DNA of 64,000 nt from Sphingobacterium thalpophilum (GTDB taxonomy: Bacteria; Bacteroidota; Bacteroidia; Sphingobacteriales; Sphingobacteriaceae). The position numbers and the translations under genes were made by a program. Positions 17,338-26,355 of the stretch are shown here, in pieces (within the stretch, counting starts at the first letter, position 1; every line of letters begins with the position of its first letter). The stretch spans positions 3,720,001 through 3,784,000 of the forward strand of contig NZ_LR590484.1 of assembly GCF_901482695.1 (NCBI RefSeq), read 5' to 3'. The notes below the pieces were generated by a model. That model worked only from the letters and a program-made list of their open reading frames with translations. It searched no databases and had not been told where the DNA came from.

Positions 17338-18000
17338 TTAAATGTTGATGTAATTCATAAGCTGCTGGTAACGTTCTGCTGTGTCATCAAATGCAGCGAT
17401 GGTATTATGTGTCTGCAATATTATATAGTTGTGCCGCAAGAAAGAATTTAGTAAGGCGTTGATATTGGATTTGTCTACTTTCAGGGTCACTTCGATGGAG
17501 TCATTTTCCAGATTTATTTTTGTAGCACAATTTAAAATTCTGCAGTTATCGCTCTCGACCAAATGTGCGATCTGGGATAGGGAGAAATCATGTAAGCCGA
17601 TAGCCAGTACGATAATTGCGCCAGACTCATTTTGCGACTGGATCAGCGAGATTGCCTTTAAAATGTCCAATTGGGTACAAACGCCAATATATTTGTTGTC
17701 TTGGTCTAAAATAGGTACTAAGGAACTATTGTACACGGTACTCATCACCAGTGCATCGTAAGGGTGCTGATTAAATTTGAGCTGAATAGGGGCTGTGTTG
17801 ATTTTAATAGACGCAAGAGGTGCTTGTTCGTTGTCTGCATCCAGGAGAGCAGATTCATTGATTAACCCAATATATTCGTTTCCGTTTAAAACGACCAACT
17901 CTTTGCAAAGCATGTCCTGTAGCTTTTCTAATGCCTGATGTACGGAATCAGCCTGTTGGATACTGAAATCTGCGTTTGAAAGAAATTGACCTATTAACAT
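17338..18000 (-). CDS. CBS-domain protein
   Basis: 220 residues from the ATG at 18000; the 8 extra residues reaching to 18024 are hydrophobic and not needed. Two CBS repeats occupy the first ~125 residues (SIQQADSVHQALEKLQDM; HPYDALVMSTVYNSSLVPI followed by DNKYIGVCTQLDILKAI). The remaining ~90 residues look like an ACT-like or ferredoxin-fold domain (GAIIVLAIGLHDFSLSQIAHLVESDN). CBS pairs sense adenosyl nucleotides; the product may tune a neighbouring enzyme such as NAD kinase, whose gene follows 51 bases downstream, but that is inference. It is probably the first gene of the envelope cluster. Confidence 0.88.
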   Translation of the reverse strand: MLIGQFLSNADFSIQQADSVHQALEKLQDMLCKELVVLNGNEYIGLINESALLDADNEQAPLASIKINTAPIQLKFNQHPYDALVMSTVYNSSLVPILDQDNKYIGVCTQLDILKAISLIQSQNESGAIIVLAIGLHDFSLSQIAHLVESDNCRILNCATKINLENDSIEVTLKVDKSNINALLNSFLRHNYIILQTHNTIAAFDDTAERYQQLMNYINI

Positions 18001-18248
18001 ATCCAAACTTAATAAAAAAAACAATGTGAAGCGAAATTTTTGTCGATCAGTTTAGCGATGCATAGACAGAGGCAGCCGTCTGCAGGGAGAACGGCAGCTT
18101 GTAATCACATTATTGCAATTAACTGCGATTTTAATATTTAAAATTGTACTTTTATTGCTATTCTGTTAGTATTTTTGTCAGCTATTTGATATAAGCTTGC
18201 AAGTAGGCTTATGAAAGACAAAATGTATTTTAGTCAGAGATTAGATTC

Positions 18249-19082
18249 ATGATTACAACTAAGAACAAAAAATTTATTGATATACGCGAAGTAATCCATA
18301 AGAAAAATCCGAAGCTGGCGAAATGGATTCCGTCTTTCTTGCTCAACTATCTGAAGAAAACAATTCATGAGGATGAGATAAACGATATTATGACTCGTTT
18401 TGCTGATCTGCAGGGACTTGATTTTGTAGACGCACTTATTGAGGATCTGGATGTGAAAGTAAATCTTTACGGAGCTGAAAACATACCTGTTACCGACCCT
18501 GTCATTTTCGCCTCCAATCATCCTCTGGGAGGCTTGGATGGTATTGCTTTCATGCATGCAATCGGCAAGTATAGACGCGATGTGAAATTTTTGGTCAACG
18601 ACATCTTGTTAAATATTGGTAATTTAAGACCGCTGTTTGTAGGGGTGAACAAATTGGGAACACAGGGGAAGCAGGCCATTTCGGCCATTGAAGAAGCATA
18701 CGGTGCAGATGACGCCCTCCTGGTATTTCCTGCGGGTCTGGTTTCAAGGAAGCAGAAAGGGGGGCATATTGAGGACCTGGAATGGAAAAAAAGCTTCATC
18801 AGTAAAGCAAAAAAGTATAAAAAAGATATCGTTCCGGTGCTTATAGACGGCAAAAACTCTAAGTTTTTTTATAATTTTGCAAGGCTCAGACAAAAATTAG
18901 GTCTTAAGGTAAACATTGAAATGTTATATTTACCTGATGAAATGTTTGCCCAACGTGGGCATACCGTCAATATTATAATAGGAAAAAGAATCCCTTATAC
19001 AGCGTTTGATCAATCAAAAAACGAAAAGACTTGGGCTGAAGAAGTGAAAAGAAGGGTTTATGGACTAGCTCAAGAAAAATAG
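18249..19082 (+). CDS. glsA: Lysophospholipid acyltransferase-like protein (GlsA-like O-acyltransferase)
   Basis: 277-residue PlsC-family acyltransferase. The family site appears as ASNHPLGGLDG near residue 90 (the usual HX4D), with VFPAGLVSRK near residue 160 as the substrate-binding block. It is followed after 5 bases by an OlsB-type N-acyltransferase gene. In Bacteroides thetaiotaomicron an adjacent pair of exactly this type, glsB and glsA, makes N-acyloxyacyl glycine (glycine lipid); the PlsC-type partner adds the second acyl chain. I therefore read this as glsA by family and context. An exact -7 box TATTTTTG is at 18170-18177. Confidence 0.75.
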   Translation: MITTKNKKFIDIREVIHKKNPKLAKWIPSFLLNYLKKTIHEDEINDIMTRFADLQGLDFVDALIEDLDVKVNLYGAENIPVTDPVIFASNHPLGGLDGIAFMHAIGKYRRDVKFLVNDILLNIGNLRPLFVGVNKLGTQGKQAISAIEEAYGADDALLVFPAGLVSRKQKGGHIEDLEWKKSFISKAKKYKKDIVPVLIDGKNSKFFYNFARLRQKLGLKVNIEMLYLPDEMFAQRGHTVNIIIGKRIPYTAFDQSKNEKTWAEEVKRRVYGLAQEK

Positions 19083-19087
19083 AATTT

Positions 19088-20047
19088 ATGCAAGAAATTA
19101 TACCTCCAGTTGATAGAGAATTATTGAAAACGGAACTGAATAAGGAAGTTTTCTTACGATATACCAACAATGGAAATAACGAGATATATTTGATCAACTA
19201 TCATAATTCGCCCAATGTCATGCGTGAAATTGGACGATTACGGGAATTGACTTTCCGCGGAGCAGGGGGAGGTACGGGGTTATCCATCGATATTGATGAA
19301 AATGATACCTGTGAAGATTGCTATGATCAGCTGATTGCCTGGAATCCGGAAGACGAGGAGGTGGTCGCAGGCTATCGGGTCATTAAATGTGCTGAAGCTG
19401 GCGCAGTAAATGGTGTGCCCAATTTATCCACAGCCCACTATTTCCAGTTTTCCGACCAGTTTACAAAAGATTATCTACCGTATACGATTGAGCTCGGCCG
19501 CTCTTTTGTACAACCAAGATACCAGCCTGCAATTGATAATAGGAAGGGCATTTTCTCTCTGGATAATTTATGGGATGGGTTAGGAGCGCTTGTGATGCTC
19601 AACCCGGAGATCAAATATCTTTTTGGAAAAGTAACCATGTATCCGCATTATAATAAAGATGCAAAGGATATGTTGCTTTATTTCATGGATTACTATTTTC
19701 CCGATCACGATAAGCTGGTCGTCCCGTTGCCGGAGTTGGAAATTAAGAATGATTACGATCGCTTTATCGGCACTTTTGATGGGTTAGACTATAAGGAGGG
19801 GTATAAAGTACTCAATAGCCACGTGAGGGCGCTGGGAGAGAATATTCCACCATTGATAAATACGTATATGAATTTGTCCCCAACGATGAAATCATTTGGC
19901 ACTGCCCGAAATAATGAGTTTGGTACGGTTGAGGAAAAAGGAATTCTGATCGTTATTGATGATGTTTACCCTGTGAAGAAGGAAAGGCATATGAATACTT
20001 TTGAACGGGACCGTGAATATGGGCACCGGAAGCCGAAACGCGGTTAA
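19088..20047 (+). CDS. glsB: GNAT/OlsB-type N-acyltransferase (GlsB-like)
   Basis: 319 residues of the ornithine-lipid N-acyltransferase (OlsB)/hemolysin-like family. The signature blocks are LRELTFRGAGGGTGLSIDID, YDQLIAWNPEDEEVVAGYR, FTKDYLPYTIELGRSFVQP and LDNLWDGLGALVML. In glycine-lipid synthesis this enzyme transfers a 3-hydroxyacyl chain from acyl carrier protein to the amino group of glycine; the neighbouring glsA-like gene then esterifies the hydroxyl. No phosphate is needed, so these lipids save phosphorus. The start at 19088 is 5 bases after the glsA stop. Ended by a strong bidirectional terminator. Confidence 0.78.
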   Translation: MQEIIPPVDRELLKTELNKEVFLRYTNNGNNEIYLINYHNSPNVMREIGRLRELTFRGAGGGTGLSIDIDENDTCEDCYDQLIAWNPEDEEVVAGYRVIKCAEAGAVNGVPNLSTAHYFQFSDQFTKDYLPYTIELGRSFVQPRYQPAIDNRKGIFSLDNLWDGLGALVMLNPEIKYLFGKVTMYPHYNKDAKDMLLYFMDYYFPDHDKLVVPLPELEIKNDYDRFIGTFDGLDYKEGYKVLNSHVRALGENIPPLINTYMNLSPTMKSFGTARNNEFGTVEEKGILIVIDDVYPVKKERHMNTFERDREYGHRKPKRG

Positions 20048-20052
20048 GAAGA

Positions 20053-20100
20053 TAAAATAAAAAAGGGATTCAGCTAAGGCTGAATCCCTTTTTTATTTTA
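20053..20100. terminator. Bidirectional terminator between glsB and glpF
   Basis: 22-base perfect arms around the loop TAAG; core GGGATTCAGC with A and T runs outside. The glpF stop codon (20093-20095) lies inside the outer stem. Confidence 0.93.
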
Positions 20101-20827
20101 TTAAGGCATATAGCGCGAATGCCAGGATTGCACCAATTAGTGGTCCCAGTACGGGGATCCAGGCGTAAGACCAATCCGAGCTCCCTTTTCCCTTGATGGG
20201 CCACACCGTATGGAATAAACGGGGGCCAAGATCGCGGGCAGGGTTAATTGCATATCCGGTTGTTCCGCCGAGGGACAGGCCTATTGCCCATACGAGGAAG
20301 GCCACTGGAATTGCTCCGAGAGATCCCATGCCAATGGGTTCATTTTTCCCATTGATGCTGACATCCTGTCCCGTGATAAAAAAGATGACAAAAATCAGGA
20401 CAAATGTCCCGATGATTTCGCTGGCCAGATTAGTAGATACATTTCGGATATTTGGGATTGTGGCAAAAACACCTAGTTTTGTTGTTGGATCGGAAGTCGC
20501 ATCAAAATGATCTTTGTGCATGATATAGGTCAATAAGGCTCCACAGAATCCGCCGCTGATCTGTGCGAGGATATATCCGGGTACTTCCGTCCAGGAAACT
20601 CCGTGGTTGAGCGCTACTGCAACAGTGACTGCCGGGTTCAGGTGGGCTCCTGTGTAAGGACCTGCGAATACGACACCTATATATACCGCCAGTGCCCAGC
20701 CGGTCGTGATCACGATCCACCCGCCGTTTTCACCTTTTGTTCCCTTTAAAATTACGTTTGCGACCACACCATTGCCCAGAAGCAAAAGGAGGGCGGTGCC
20801 AATAAATTCTGCTAAATAATGGTTCAT
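20093..20827 (-). CDS. glpF: Aquaglyceroporin, glycerol uptake facilitator
   Basis: 244-residue channel with six membrane helices and both aquaporin boxes: HLNPAVTVAVAL in the first half and AINPARDLGPRLF in the second. The Asp after the second NPA (NPARD) is the residue typical of glycerol-conducting members. It moves glycerol by facilitated diffusion. It is the last gene of glpD-glpK-glpF, 9 bases after glpK. An unusual insertion between the two halves (HFDATSDPTTKLGVFAT) is also normal for GlpF. Confidence 0.96.
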   Translation of the reverse strand: MNHYLAEFIGTALLLLLGNGVVANVILKGTKGENGGWIVITTGWALAVYIGVVFAGPYTGAHLNPAVTVAVALNHGVSWTEVPGYILAQISGGFCGALLTYIMHKDHFDATSDPTTKLGVFATIPNIRNVSTNLASEIIGTFVLIFVIFFITGQDVSINGKNEPIGMGSLGAIPVAFLVWAIGLSLGGTTGYAINPARDLGPRLFHTVWPIKGKGSSDWSYAWIPVLGPLIGAILAFALYALIK

Positions 20828-20836
20828 AAGTATTGG

Positions 20837-22336
20837 TTAGTTTTCTGTCCAGAATTGTAATGCCTTTATGCCTTTAGTCCACTGTTTGATAATCTGTCTG
20901 GTCTGCTCTTCCTGTTCTTTTTCAGGTTCGAAAACACGGTCCTGGGCCCAGAATTTCGAGATCTCTTCTTCATTTTTCCAGAAACCGACGGCCAGGCCGG
21001 CAAGATAAGCTGCGCCCAGTGCGGTGGTTTCGGTGATTTTGGGTCTTACGACCTGGCTATTTAGCACGTTGGCCTGGATCTGCATCAGCAAGTTATTGGC
21101 CGTGGCTCCCCCATCTACGCGTAGTTCCTTAATCGGTATGCCGCTGTCGGCTTCCATGGCTTTTAAGACATCTCTGGTCTGCAGAGAGATTGCTTCCAAG
21201 GATGCTCTGGCGATATGTCCGTTTGTTGTCGCACGTGTTAGACCAAACAAGGTACCCTGTGCCCGGGCATTCCAGTATGGGGCGCCAAGACCTGCAAATG
21301 TTGGGATAAAGGTAACTCCGCCGTTGTCTTTTTCCGAAAGTGCCAATTGTTCCACATCGGCAGACCTGTTAATCACATTGAGGTTGTCACGCAGCCACTG
21401 TACCAATGCGCCACCAATAAATATACTGCCTTCCAGTGCATACTCCGTTTTTCCATTGATCTTCCAGGCTACTGTTGTCAATAAATTGTTTTTGGACATG
21501 ATGGGTTTATCTCCGATATTCATTAACATGAAGCAACCGGTGCCGTAGGTGTTTTTAACCATTCCCTTTTCTATGCACTGCTGACCAAATAGCGCTGCCT
21601 GCTGGTCGCCCGCAATTCCCGCAATTTTGACCTTATGGGCGAAGATTGTTGTTCGCGATTCCCCATAGATTTCACTGCTTTCTTTTACCTGAGGGAGCAT
21701 TGTTGCAGGGATCTTAAATAAGTCAAGCAGTTCAGCATCCCAATCCATGGTATGTATATTGAACAAGAGGGAGCGGGAAGCATTGGTAACATCGGTGATA
21801 TGCACATCGCCGCGTGTAAGATTCCACACAAGCCAGGTGTCGATGGTGCCACAAATCAATTCGCCGTTAGTCGCCTTTTCTCTTGCCCCTTCCACATTGT
21901 CGAGGATCCATTTGATTTTAGTTGCTGAAAAATACGGATCAAGGATTAGCCCTGTTTTTTCCTGAATCATTTTGTGTTTGCCCGACTGACGAAGTTCGTC
22001 ACAATAATCGGCAGTGCGTTTATCCTGCCATACGATGGCGTTATAGACTGGTTTGCCGCTTTCCTTTTCCCAGACAACAATAGTTTCACGTTGATTGGTG
22101 ATACCGATTGCCGCAATATTTTTTCCATTGAGTCCAGCTTTTGTTGTGGCTTCGGCGGTTACCCCTGCCTGCGTTGACCAGATCTCGTGGGGGTCGTGTT
22201 CCACCCATCCCGGTTTTGGGAAGATCTGGGTAAATTCTTTTTGGGCAATGGAGATTATATTTCTATCCCTGTCAAATATAATGGCTCTGGAGCTTGTTGT
22301 GCCTTGGTCCATGGCCAAAATGTACTGTTGTTCCAT
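20837..22336 (-). CDS. glpK: Glycerol kinase
   Basis: 499 residues, full length for the FGGY family. The N-terminal ATP-site block is [30 protein letters not shown] and FVGxx-type [19 protein letters not shown] come later. It phosphorylates glycerol to sn-glycerol 3-phosphate in the cytoplasm, trapping what GlpF lets in and supplying GlpD. It lies 26 bases downstream of glpD and 9 bases upstream of glpF, so one operon. Confidence 0.97.
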   Translation of the reverse strand: MEQQYILAMDQGTTSSRAIIFDRDRNIISIAQKEFTQIFPKPGWVEHDPHEIWSTQAGVTAEATTKAGLNGKNIAAIGITNQRETIVVWEKESGKPVYNAIVWQDKRTADYCDELRQSGKHKMIQEKTGLILDPYFSATKIKWILDNVEGAREKATNGELICGTIDTWLVWNLTRGDVHITDVTNASRSLLFNIHTMDWDAELLDLFKIPATMLPQVKESSEIYGESRTTIFAHKVKIAGIAGDQQAALFGQQCIEKGMVKNTYGTGCFMLMNIGDKPIMSKNNLLTTVAWKINGKTEYALEGSIFIGGALVQWLRDNLNVINRSADVEQLALSEKDNGGVTFIPTFAGLGAPYWNARAQGTLFGLTRATTNGHIARASLEAISLQTRDVLKAMEADSGIPIKELRVDGGATANNLLMQIQANVLNSQVVRPKITETTALGAAYLAGLAVGFWKNEEEISKFWAQDRVFEPEKEQEEQTRQIIKQWTKGIKALQFWTEN

Positions 22337-22362
22337 AATTGATTATTGCTGGTTATTTTGAA

Positions 22363-23940
22363 CTAGTTTAAGATATAATTTTTTGCAACGTTTTGGAAAC
22401 TTTCTATTTGTTTTTTTTGCCAGTTTTCATCCTTTCCAAGTTCCTCTGCAAGTATTCTGGCAACCTCCGGAGCAGCATCAATAGCTGCCCTGGCGTCGAG
22501 GAATAAGAGGCGGACTCTTCGAGATAATACATCTTCCACTGTTCTGGCCAATTCATTTCGCACAGCCCACACGACTTCCACTTTTTTAAATTCGAGCGGT
22601 TCCACTAGTTTTTCGTTCCAGATTGGATTTTCTTCTGCGAGGGCGTTTATAGCTTCCTGGTCCGACCCGTATATGTACATATGATTGCTCCGGTCGGCAG
22701 TCGGGACGGCGCTATAGATTTTTGTGGTAGCTGATGTACTTTCTTTTTTCGGCAAGCAGCCGATTTTGATCGCCTTGTCTACGGTATCCTGGCCCATGCG
22801 CCGGAATGTGGTCCATTTTCCACCGGTTAATGTCAGCAGTTTAGAGTCGCTGACGATAATTTTATGGCTACGCGAAATTTCTTTGGTTTTGTTCGAATTG
22901 TCTGTCGGCGCTGCCAGTGGCCTAAGACCAGCGAACACAGCGAGTGCATCCTGTCGCGTTGGCTGTTTGGTGAGGTATCGCCCAGCAGTTTTGAGGATGA
23001 AGTCTATTTCTTGCTCCAAGGCTACCGGTTCAAGGCTATGCTCATCAATCGGTGTATCTGTTGTGCCGACGATGACGCGGTTGTGCCATGGAACTAGAAA
23101 GAGCACTCTGCCGTCATCGGTCTTTGGGATCATGATCGCATCGTCGCCCGGAAGAAAGGATTTGTCAAAAACAAGATGAACCCCCTGGCTGGGTCTGACG
23201 AGTTGCTTGGCTTCCGGTTTATCCATTTTTAGAATGTCGTCGACGAAGATTCCGGTAGCGTTAATCACTGCTTTCCCTTTGATGGTAAAGTTCTCGCCAG
23301 TTTCCGTATTTTGTGCAACAATACCGTCCACCAGCCCCAAGTCTGATTTTGTCAGATCCGTCACTTTCATATAATTAAGTACAACGCCACCCATCTGAAT
23401 GCAGGTTTGAGCTATATTTACTGCCAGACGGGCATCGTCGAATTGGCCATCCTGATAGACGACCCCGCCATATAGGCCTTTTGTTCTTACGGTGCTGATT
23501 CTCCGTCCGGTTTCCTCTTTGCTGATATGTGTAGATTTTCCGAGGCTCAATTTACCGGCCAGAAAATCATAAATTTTCATCCCGATGGTGTAAAAAGGGC
23601 CGTCCAACCAGCTGTAGTTGGGAATGATAAAGGATTGATTTTTGACCAAATGTGGTGCGTTCTGTTGCAGCAACCCTCTTTCATGGAGCGCTTCTCTAAC
23701 GAGGGCGATGTCACCTTGTGCCAGATAGCGTACACCTCCGTGAACAAGTTTGGTCGCTTTACTTGAGGTGCCTTTTGCGAAATCAACTTGTTCCAATAAT
23801 AGCGTTCTGAAGCCACGGCTCAGCGCGTCTAGGGCGACGCCTAAGCCACTTGCCCCGCCTCCGATGACAATAACATCCCATTCACTCGAGCCTTTTATCT
23901 TTTCTAGTAATCTCGACCTGTTGAATTCTTCATGTTTCAT
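22363..23940 (-). CDS. glpD: Glycerol-3-phosphate dehydrogenase, FAD-dependent
   Basis: 525 residues. The FAD-binding dinucleotide fold is DVIVIGGGASGLGVALDAL at about residues 19-38, followed by KLVHGGVRYLAQGD and later FDDARLAVNIA, DEHSLEP-region and LTGGKWTTFRRM, all diagnostic of aerobic GlpD. It oxidises glycerol 3-phosphate to dihydroxyacetone phosphate and passes electrons to the quinone pool at the inner membrane. First gene of the glp operon; the 350-base region upstream contains an ATTCGCTA/TAGCGAAT inverted repeat that might bind a regulator. No GlpR-type regulator gene is nearby. Confidence 0.97.
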   Translation of the reverse strand: MKHEEFNRSRLLEKIKGSSEWDVIVIGGGASGLGVALDALSRGFRTLLLEQVDFAKGTSSKATKLVHGGVRYLAQGDIALVREALHERGLLQQNAPHLVKNQSFIIPNYSWLDGPFYTIGMKIYDFLAGKLSLGKSTHISKEETGRRISTVRTKGLYGGVVYQDGQFDDARLAVNIAQTCIQMGGVVLNYMKVTDLTKSDLGLVDGIVAQNTETGENFTIKGKAVINATGIFVDDILKMDKPEAKQLVRPSQGVHLVFDKSFLPGDDAIMIPKTDDGRVLFLVPWHNRVIVGTTDTPIDEHSLEPVALEQEIDFILKTAGRYLTKQPTRQDALAVFAGLRPLAAPTDNSNKTKEISRSHKIIVSDSKLLTLTGGKWTTFRRMGQDTVDKAIKIGCLPKKESTSATTKIYSAVPTADRSNHMYIYGSDQEAINALAEENPIWNEKLVEPLEFKKVEVVWAVRNELARTVEDVLSRRVRLLFLDARAAIDAAPEVARILAEELGKDENWQKKQIESFQNVAKNYILN

Positions 23941-23988
23941 TTTATTTCGTTTTTGGTCTTTTGAAAACCTCTTTTTTCCTATAGTTGT

Positions 23989-24063
23989 ATTCGCTAATAA
24001 CTAAGTTATAGTTTATTTATGAGAAAATAAAGGATTTTGATTAAAATTGTCTGTATAGCGAAT
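23989..24063. repeat. Spaced inverted repeat upstream of glpD; region 23941-24288
   Basis: ATTCGCTA (23989-23996) is mirrored by TAGCGAAT (24056-24063), about 60 bases apart, with the small palindrome TAACTAAGTTA between. The 348-base divergent region is A/T-rich and otherwise shows nothing I can support. Confidence 0.35.
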
Positions 24064-24288
24064 GTTTGTTTTTGTTATTTTTTGTTTTGATATTATGATT
24101 GTATTTGTGTGATTTTTCTTCATTATCGTGCGTTTCTTTATTTAAGGAAGTACTAATTTGATCGATTTTACCTGTATGATCACATTTTTAATGATGAATT
24201 ATCCATAATGTTAACCAACATGAGGGGCATATGTTTGGGATTGGGACAACGATTTTGTATTTTTAATAATTATATAACGTGTCGAACG

Positions 24289-24798
24289 ATGAAAAGAATT
24301 AAATTACTATTCCTTGGTCTGTCATTCATTATAGGAGGACGATTGCTGCATACAGATAAGGCAGTGGCCCAGGAGCATGCAAAAGTTCAGGAGGACTTTG
24401 CGAAACCATACAGCCCCCAGGCAGATGCACAAAAAGACATCAATGAGTTGTTGCAACGTGCAAAAAAAGAGCATAAGAATATCATTATCCAAGCGGGGGG
24501 AAATTGGTGTGTCTGGTGCTTGCGATTCAATGACTTCATTCACAAAACGGCGAAGGTGGATGACTTGCTTCGGCGCCGTTTTCTGTATTATCATCTCAAC
24601 TATTCAAAGGAGAATAAAAATGAAGCTGTTTTTCAAAAATATGCACCTGAAGGGAATCAATTAGGTTATCCCTTCTTTATTGTGCTAGATAAAAACGGGA
24701 AGACGTTACATGTGCAGGAAAGCGGTAGTTTGGAAAAAGGAAAGAGTTATGACGAGGATAAAGTGCTAAAATTTTTTAATTCCTGGGTAGCGAAATAA
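24289..24798 (+). CDS. Exported thioredoxin-like protein
   Basis: 170 residues from the ATG at 24289; an in-frame extension to 24208 does not form part of a signal peptide. The signal peptide (LLFLGLSFIIGG, ending near VAQE) directs export to the periplasm. The thioredoxin_7-type domain has the redox motif WCVWC at residues 73-77, preceded by INELLQRAKKEHKNIII and followed by the cis-Pro block LGYPFFIVLDKNGK. It likely reduces or isomerises disulfides, or serves as a thiol relay; partners are unknown. It is monocistronic, closed by a terminator that overlaps its own stop codon. Confidence 0.88.
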   Translation: MKRIKLLFLGLSFIIGGRLLHTDKAVAQEHAKVQEDFAKPYSPQADAQKDINELLQRAKKEHKNIIIQAGGNWCVWCLRFNDFIHKTAKVDDLLRRRFLYYHLNYSKENKNEAVFQKYAPEGNQLGYPFFIVLDKNGKTLHVQESGSLEKGKSYDEDKVLKFFNSWVAK

Positions 24799-24846
24799 TA
24801 AAAAAAACACTTGTCATCAACAAGTGTTTTTTTTATTATTTCGCTA
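24788..24846. terminator. Bidirectional terminator with 26-base perfect arms
   Basis: Left arm 24788-24813, right arm 24821-24846, loop TCATCAA; core CACTTG/CAAGTG with A8 and T8 runs. The stop codon of the thioredoxin gene (24796-24798) lies in the left arm. Confidence 0.95.
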
Positions 24847-24855
24847 AAGCTTAAG

Positions 24856-26247
24856 TTATTGGTATCCCAGTAATTTCATGACCTGTTTGGAGTTCTGCTC
24901 TTCGCCAAAAACTTCATAATTGAATGTTTCATCCCGGTTGCGACGGACCAATACATGTTTTGGAGAGGGGAGTAGACAATGATGTATCCCGCCATATCCG
25001 CTCAGTACATCCTGGTAAGCACCGGTATGGAAGAAGCCCAGATATTGTACTTTACGGGTTTTTGGCATAAATACCGAGTTCATATGAGCTTCCTGATTGT
25101 AGTAATCCTGTCCATCGCAGGTAATTCCGCCCAGATTGACACGTTCGTATTCGGAGTCCCAATTATTGATAGGCAATAAGATATACTTTTGGTTTAGGGC
25201 CCATACATCAGGGAGGTTGGTGATGAAAGATCCATCAATCATAAACCAGCGCTCGCGGTCGTTCTGTTGTTTACGTCCCAAAACTTTGTAAAGAATACCC
25301 GATGCTTCGGCTACGGTGTACTTGCCAAATTCGGTAATAATATCGGGTTCCATGACATCATGGTGTGCGCAGATCTGCTTGATGCGGTTAACGATCTCGT
25401 TGACCATATACTCGTAGTCGAAATCATGTACCAACGAATCCTTGAAAGGCATACCGCCACCGATATCAAGTGTATCGAGGTCTGGGTTTACTTTTTTGAA
25501 CTTGCAGTATAGAGTTACATATTTTTCCAGTTCATTCCAGTAATACGGAGTATCAGAAATACCTGAATTGATAAAGAAATGCAGGAGTTTCACTTTGAAA
25601 TTAGGATTGTCAACGATTTTATTATTATAAAAATCAATGACGTCCTCCTGCCGTATTCCCAGTCTTGAGGTATAGAATTGTGAATCTGGCTGTTCTTCAG
25701 AAGCAACACGGATTCCTAACGCACAGGGTTCATCGAGTTCGATCTCATCATCATAAAGATTAAACTCTTCTTTGTTATCCAGTACCGGTATAATGTTTTT
25801 ATACCCATCATGGATCATATCAATAATGTACTGCTTATATTGATAAGTTTTGAATCCATTACAGATTACCGTAATATCTTTTGTTACAGTACCCTGTCTT
25901 TCCAATGAATCAATCATAGGCATGTCAAATGCAGATGAAGTTTCGAGATGGATATCATTTTTCAGCGCTTCTTCTACGATATGCTTGAAATGAGACGATT
26001 TGGTACAATAACAATACTTATAGGTTCCGCGATAATCGTGTTTCAGGATTGCGGTCTGAAAAAGGATTTTAGCTTGCTGAATTTTTTTGCTGACGATAGG
26101 CAAATAAGTAAAACGTAATGGCGTGCCGTACGTTTCTATCATTTCCATTAAATTCAAATCATGGAAATACAATTCGTCGTCGATGATTTCGAATCCGTCC
26201 TGCGGAAAACCAACACTTAAGTCAAGAAATTCCTGATAGCTCTGCAT
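24856..26247 (-). CDS. speA: Arginine decarboxylase (fold type III PLP enzyme)
   Basis: 463 residues, the compact Bacteroidota form (E. coli SpeA is about 650). The N-terminal alanine-racemase-like barrel contains KYCYCTKSSHFKHI, where the Lys is the likely PLP-binding residue, and GIRVASEE, LGIRQEDV and LDIGGGMPF line the cofactor site. The C-terminal part has GITCDGQDYYN with the Cys and Asp used in decarboxylases of this group. It should make agmatine and CO2 from arginine for polyamine synthesis. Diaminopimelate decarboxylase-like enzymes are relatives, so the substrate is inferred from overall resemblance. It diverges from argS, a fitting arginine neighbour. Confidence 0.85.
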   Translation of the reverse strand: MQSYQEFLDLSVGFPQDGFEIIDDELYFHDLNLMEMIETYGTPLRFTYLPIVSKKIQQAKILFQTAILKHDYRGTYKYCYCTKSSHFKHIVEEALKNDIHLETSSAFDMPMIDSLERQGTVTKDITVICNGFKTYQYKQYIIDMIHDGYKNIIPVLDNKEEFNLYDDEIELDEPCALGIRVASEEQPDSQFYTSRLGIRQEDVIDFYNNKIVDNPNFKVKLLHFFINSGISDTPYYWNELEKYVTLYCKFKKVNPDLDTLDIGGGMPFKDSLVHDFDYEYMVNEIVNRIKQICAHHDVMEPDIITEFGKYTVAEASGILYKVLGRKQQNDRERWFMIDGSFITNLPDVWALNQKYILLPINNWDSEYERVNLGGITCDGQDYYNQEAHMNSVFMPKTRKVQYLGFFHTGAYQDVLSGYGGIHHCLLPSPKHVLVRRNRDETFNYEVFGEEQNSKQVMKLLGYQ

Positions 26248-26262
26248 TTTTTATTATTTTTG

Positions 26263-26270
26263 CAAAGATA
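26263..26270 (-). promoter_or_regulatory. -7 element of arginine decarboxylase
   Basis: Reads TATCTTTG on the minus strand, an exact TAnnTTTG, 15 bases before the start codon; TTTA in the -33 position is one base off. Confidence 0.6.
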
Positions 26271-26355
26271 TACTTTAATGGTGAATACCTAAATAAGGAA
26301 TGTTATTTATTTCCAATTCACTATCAGGAAGTTGTAAAATTTACAAAATCGTTAA

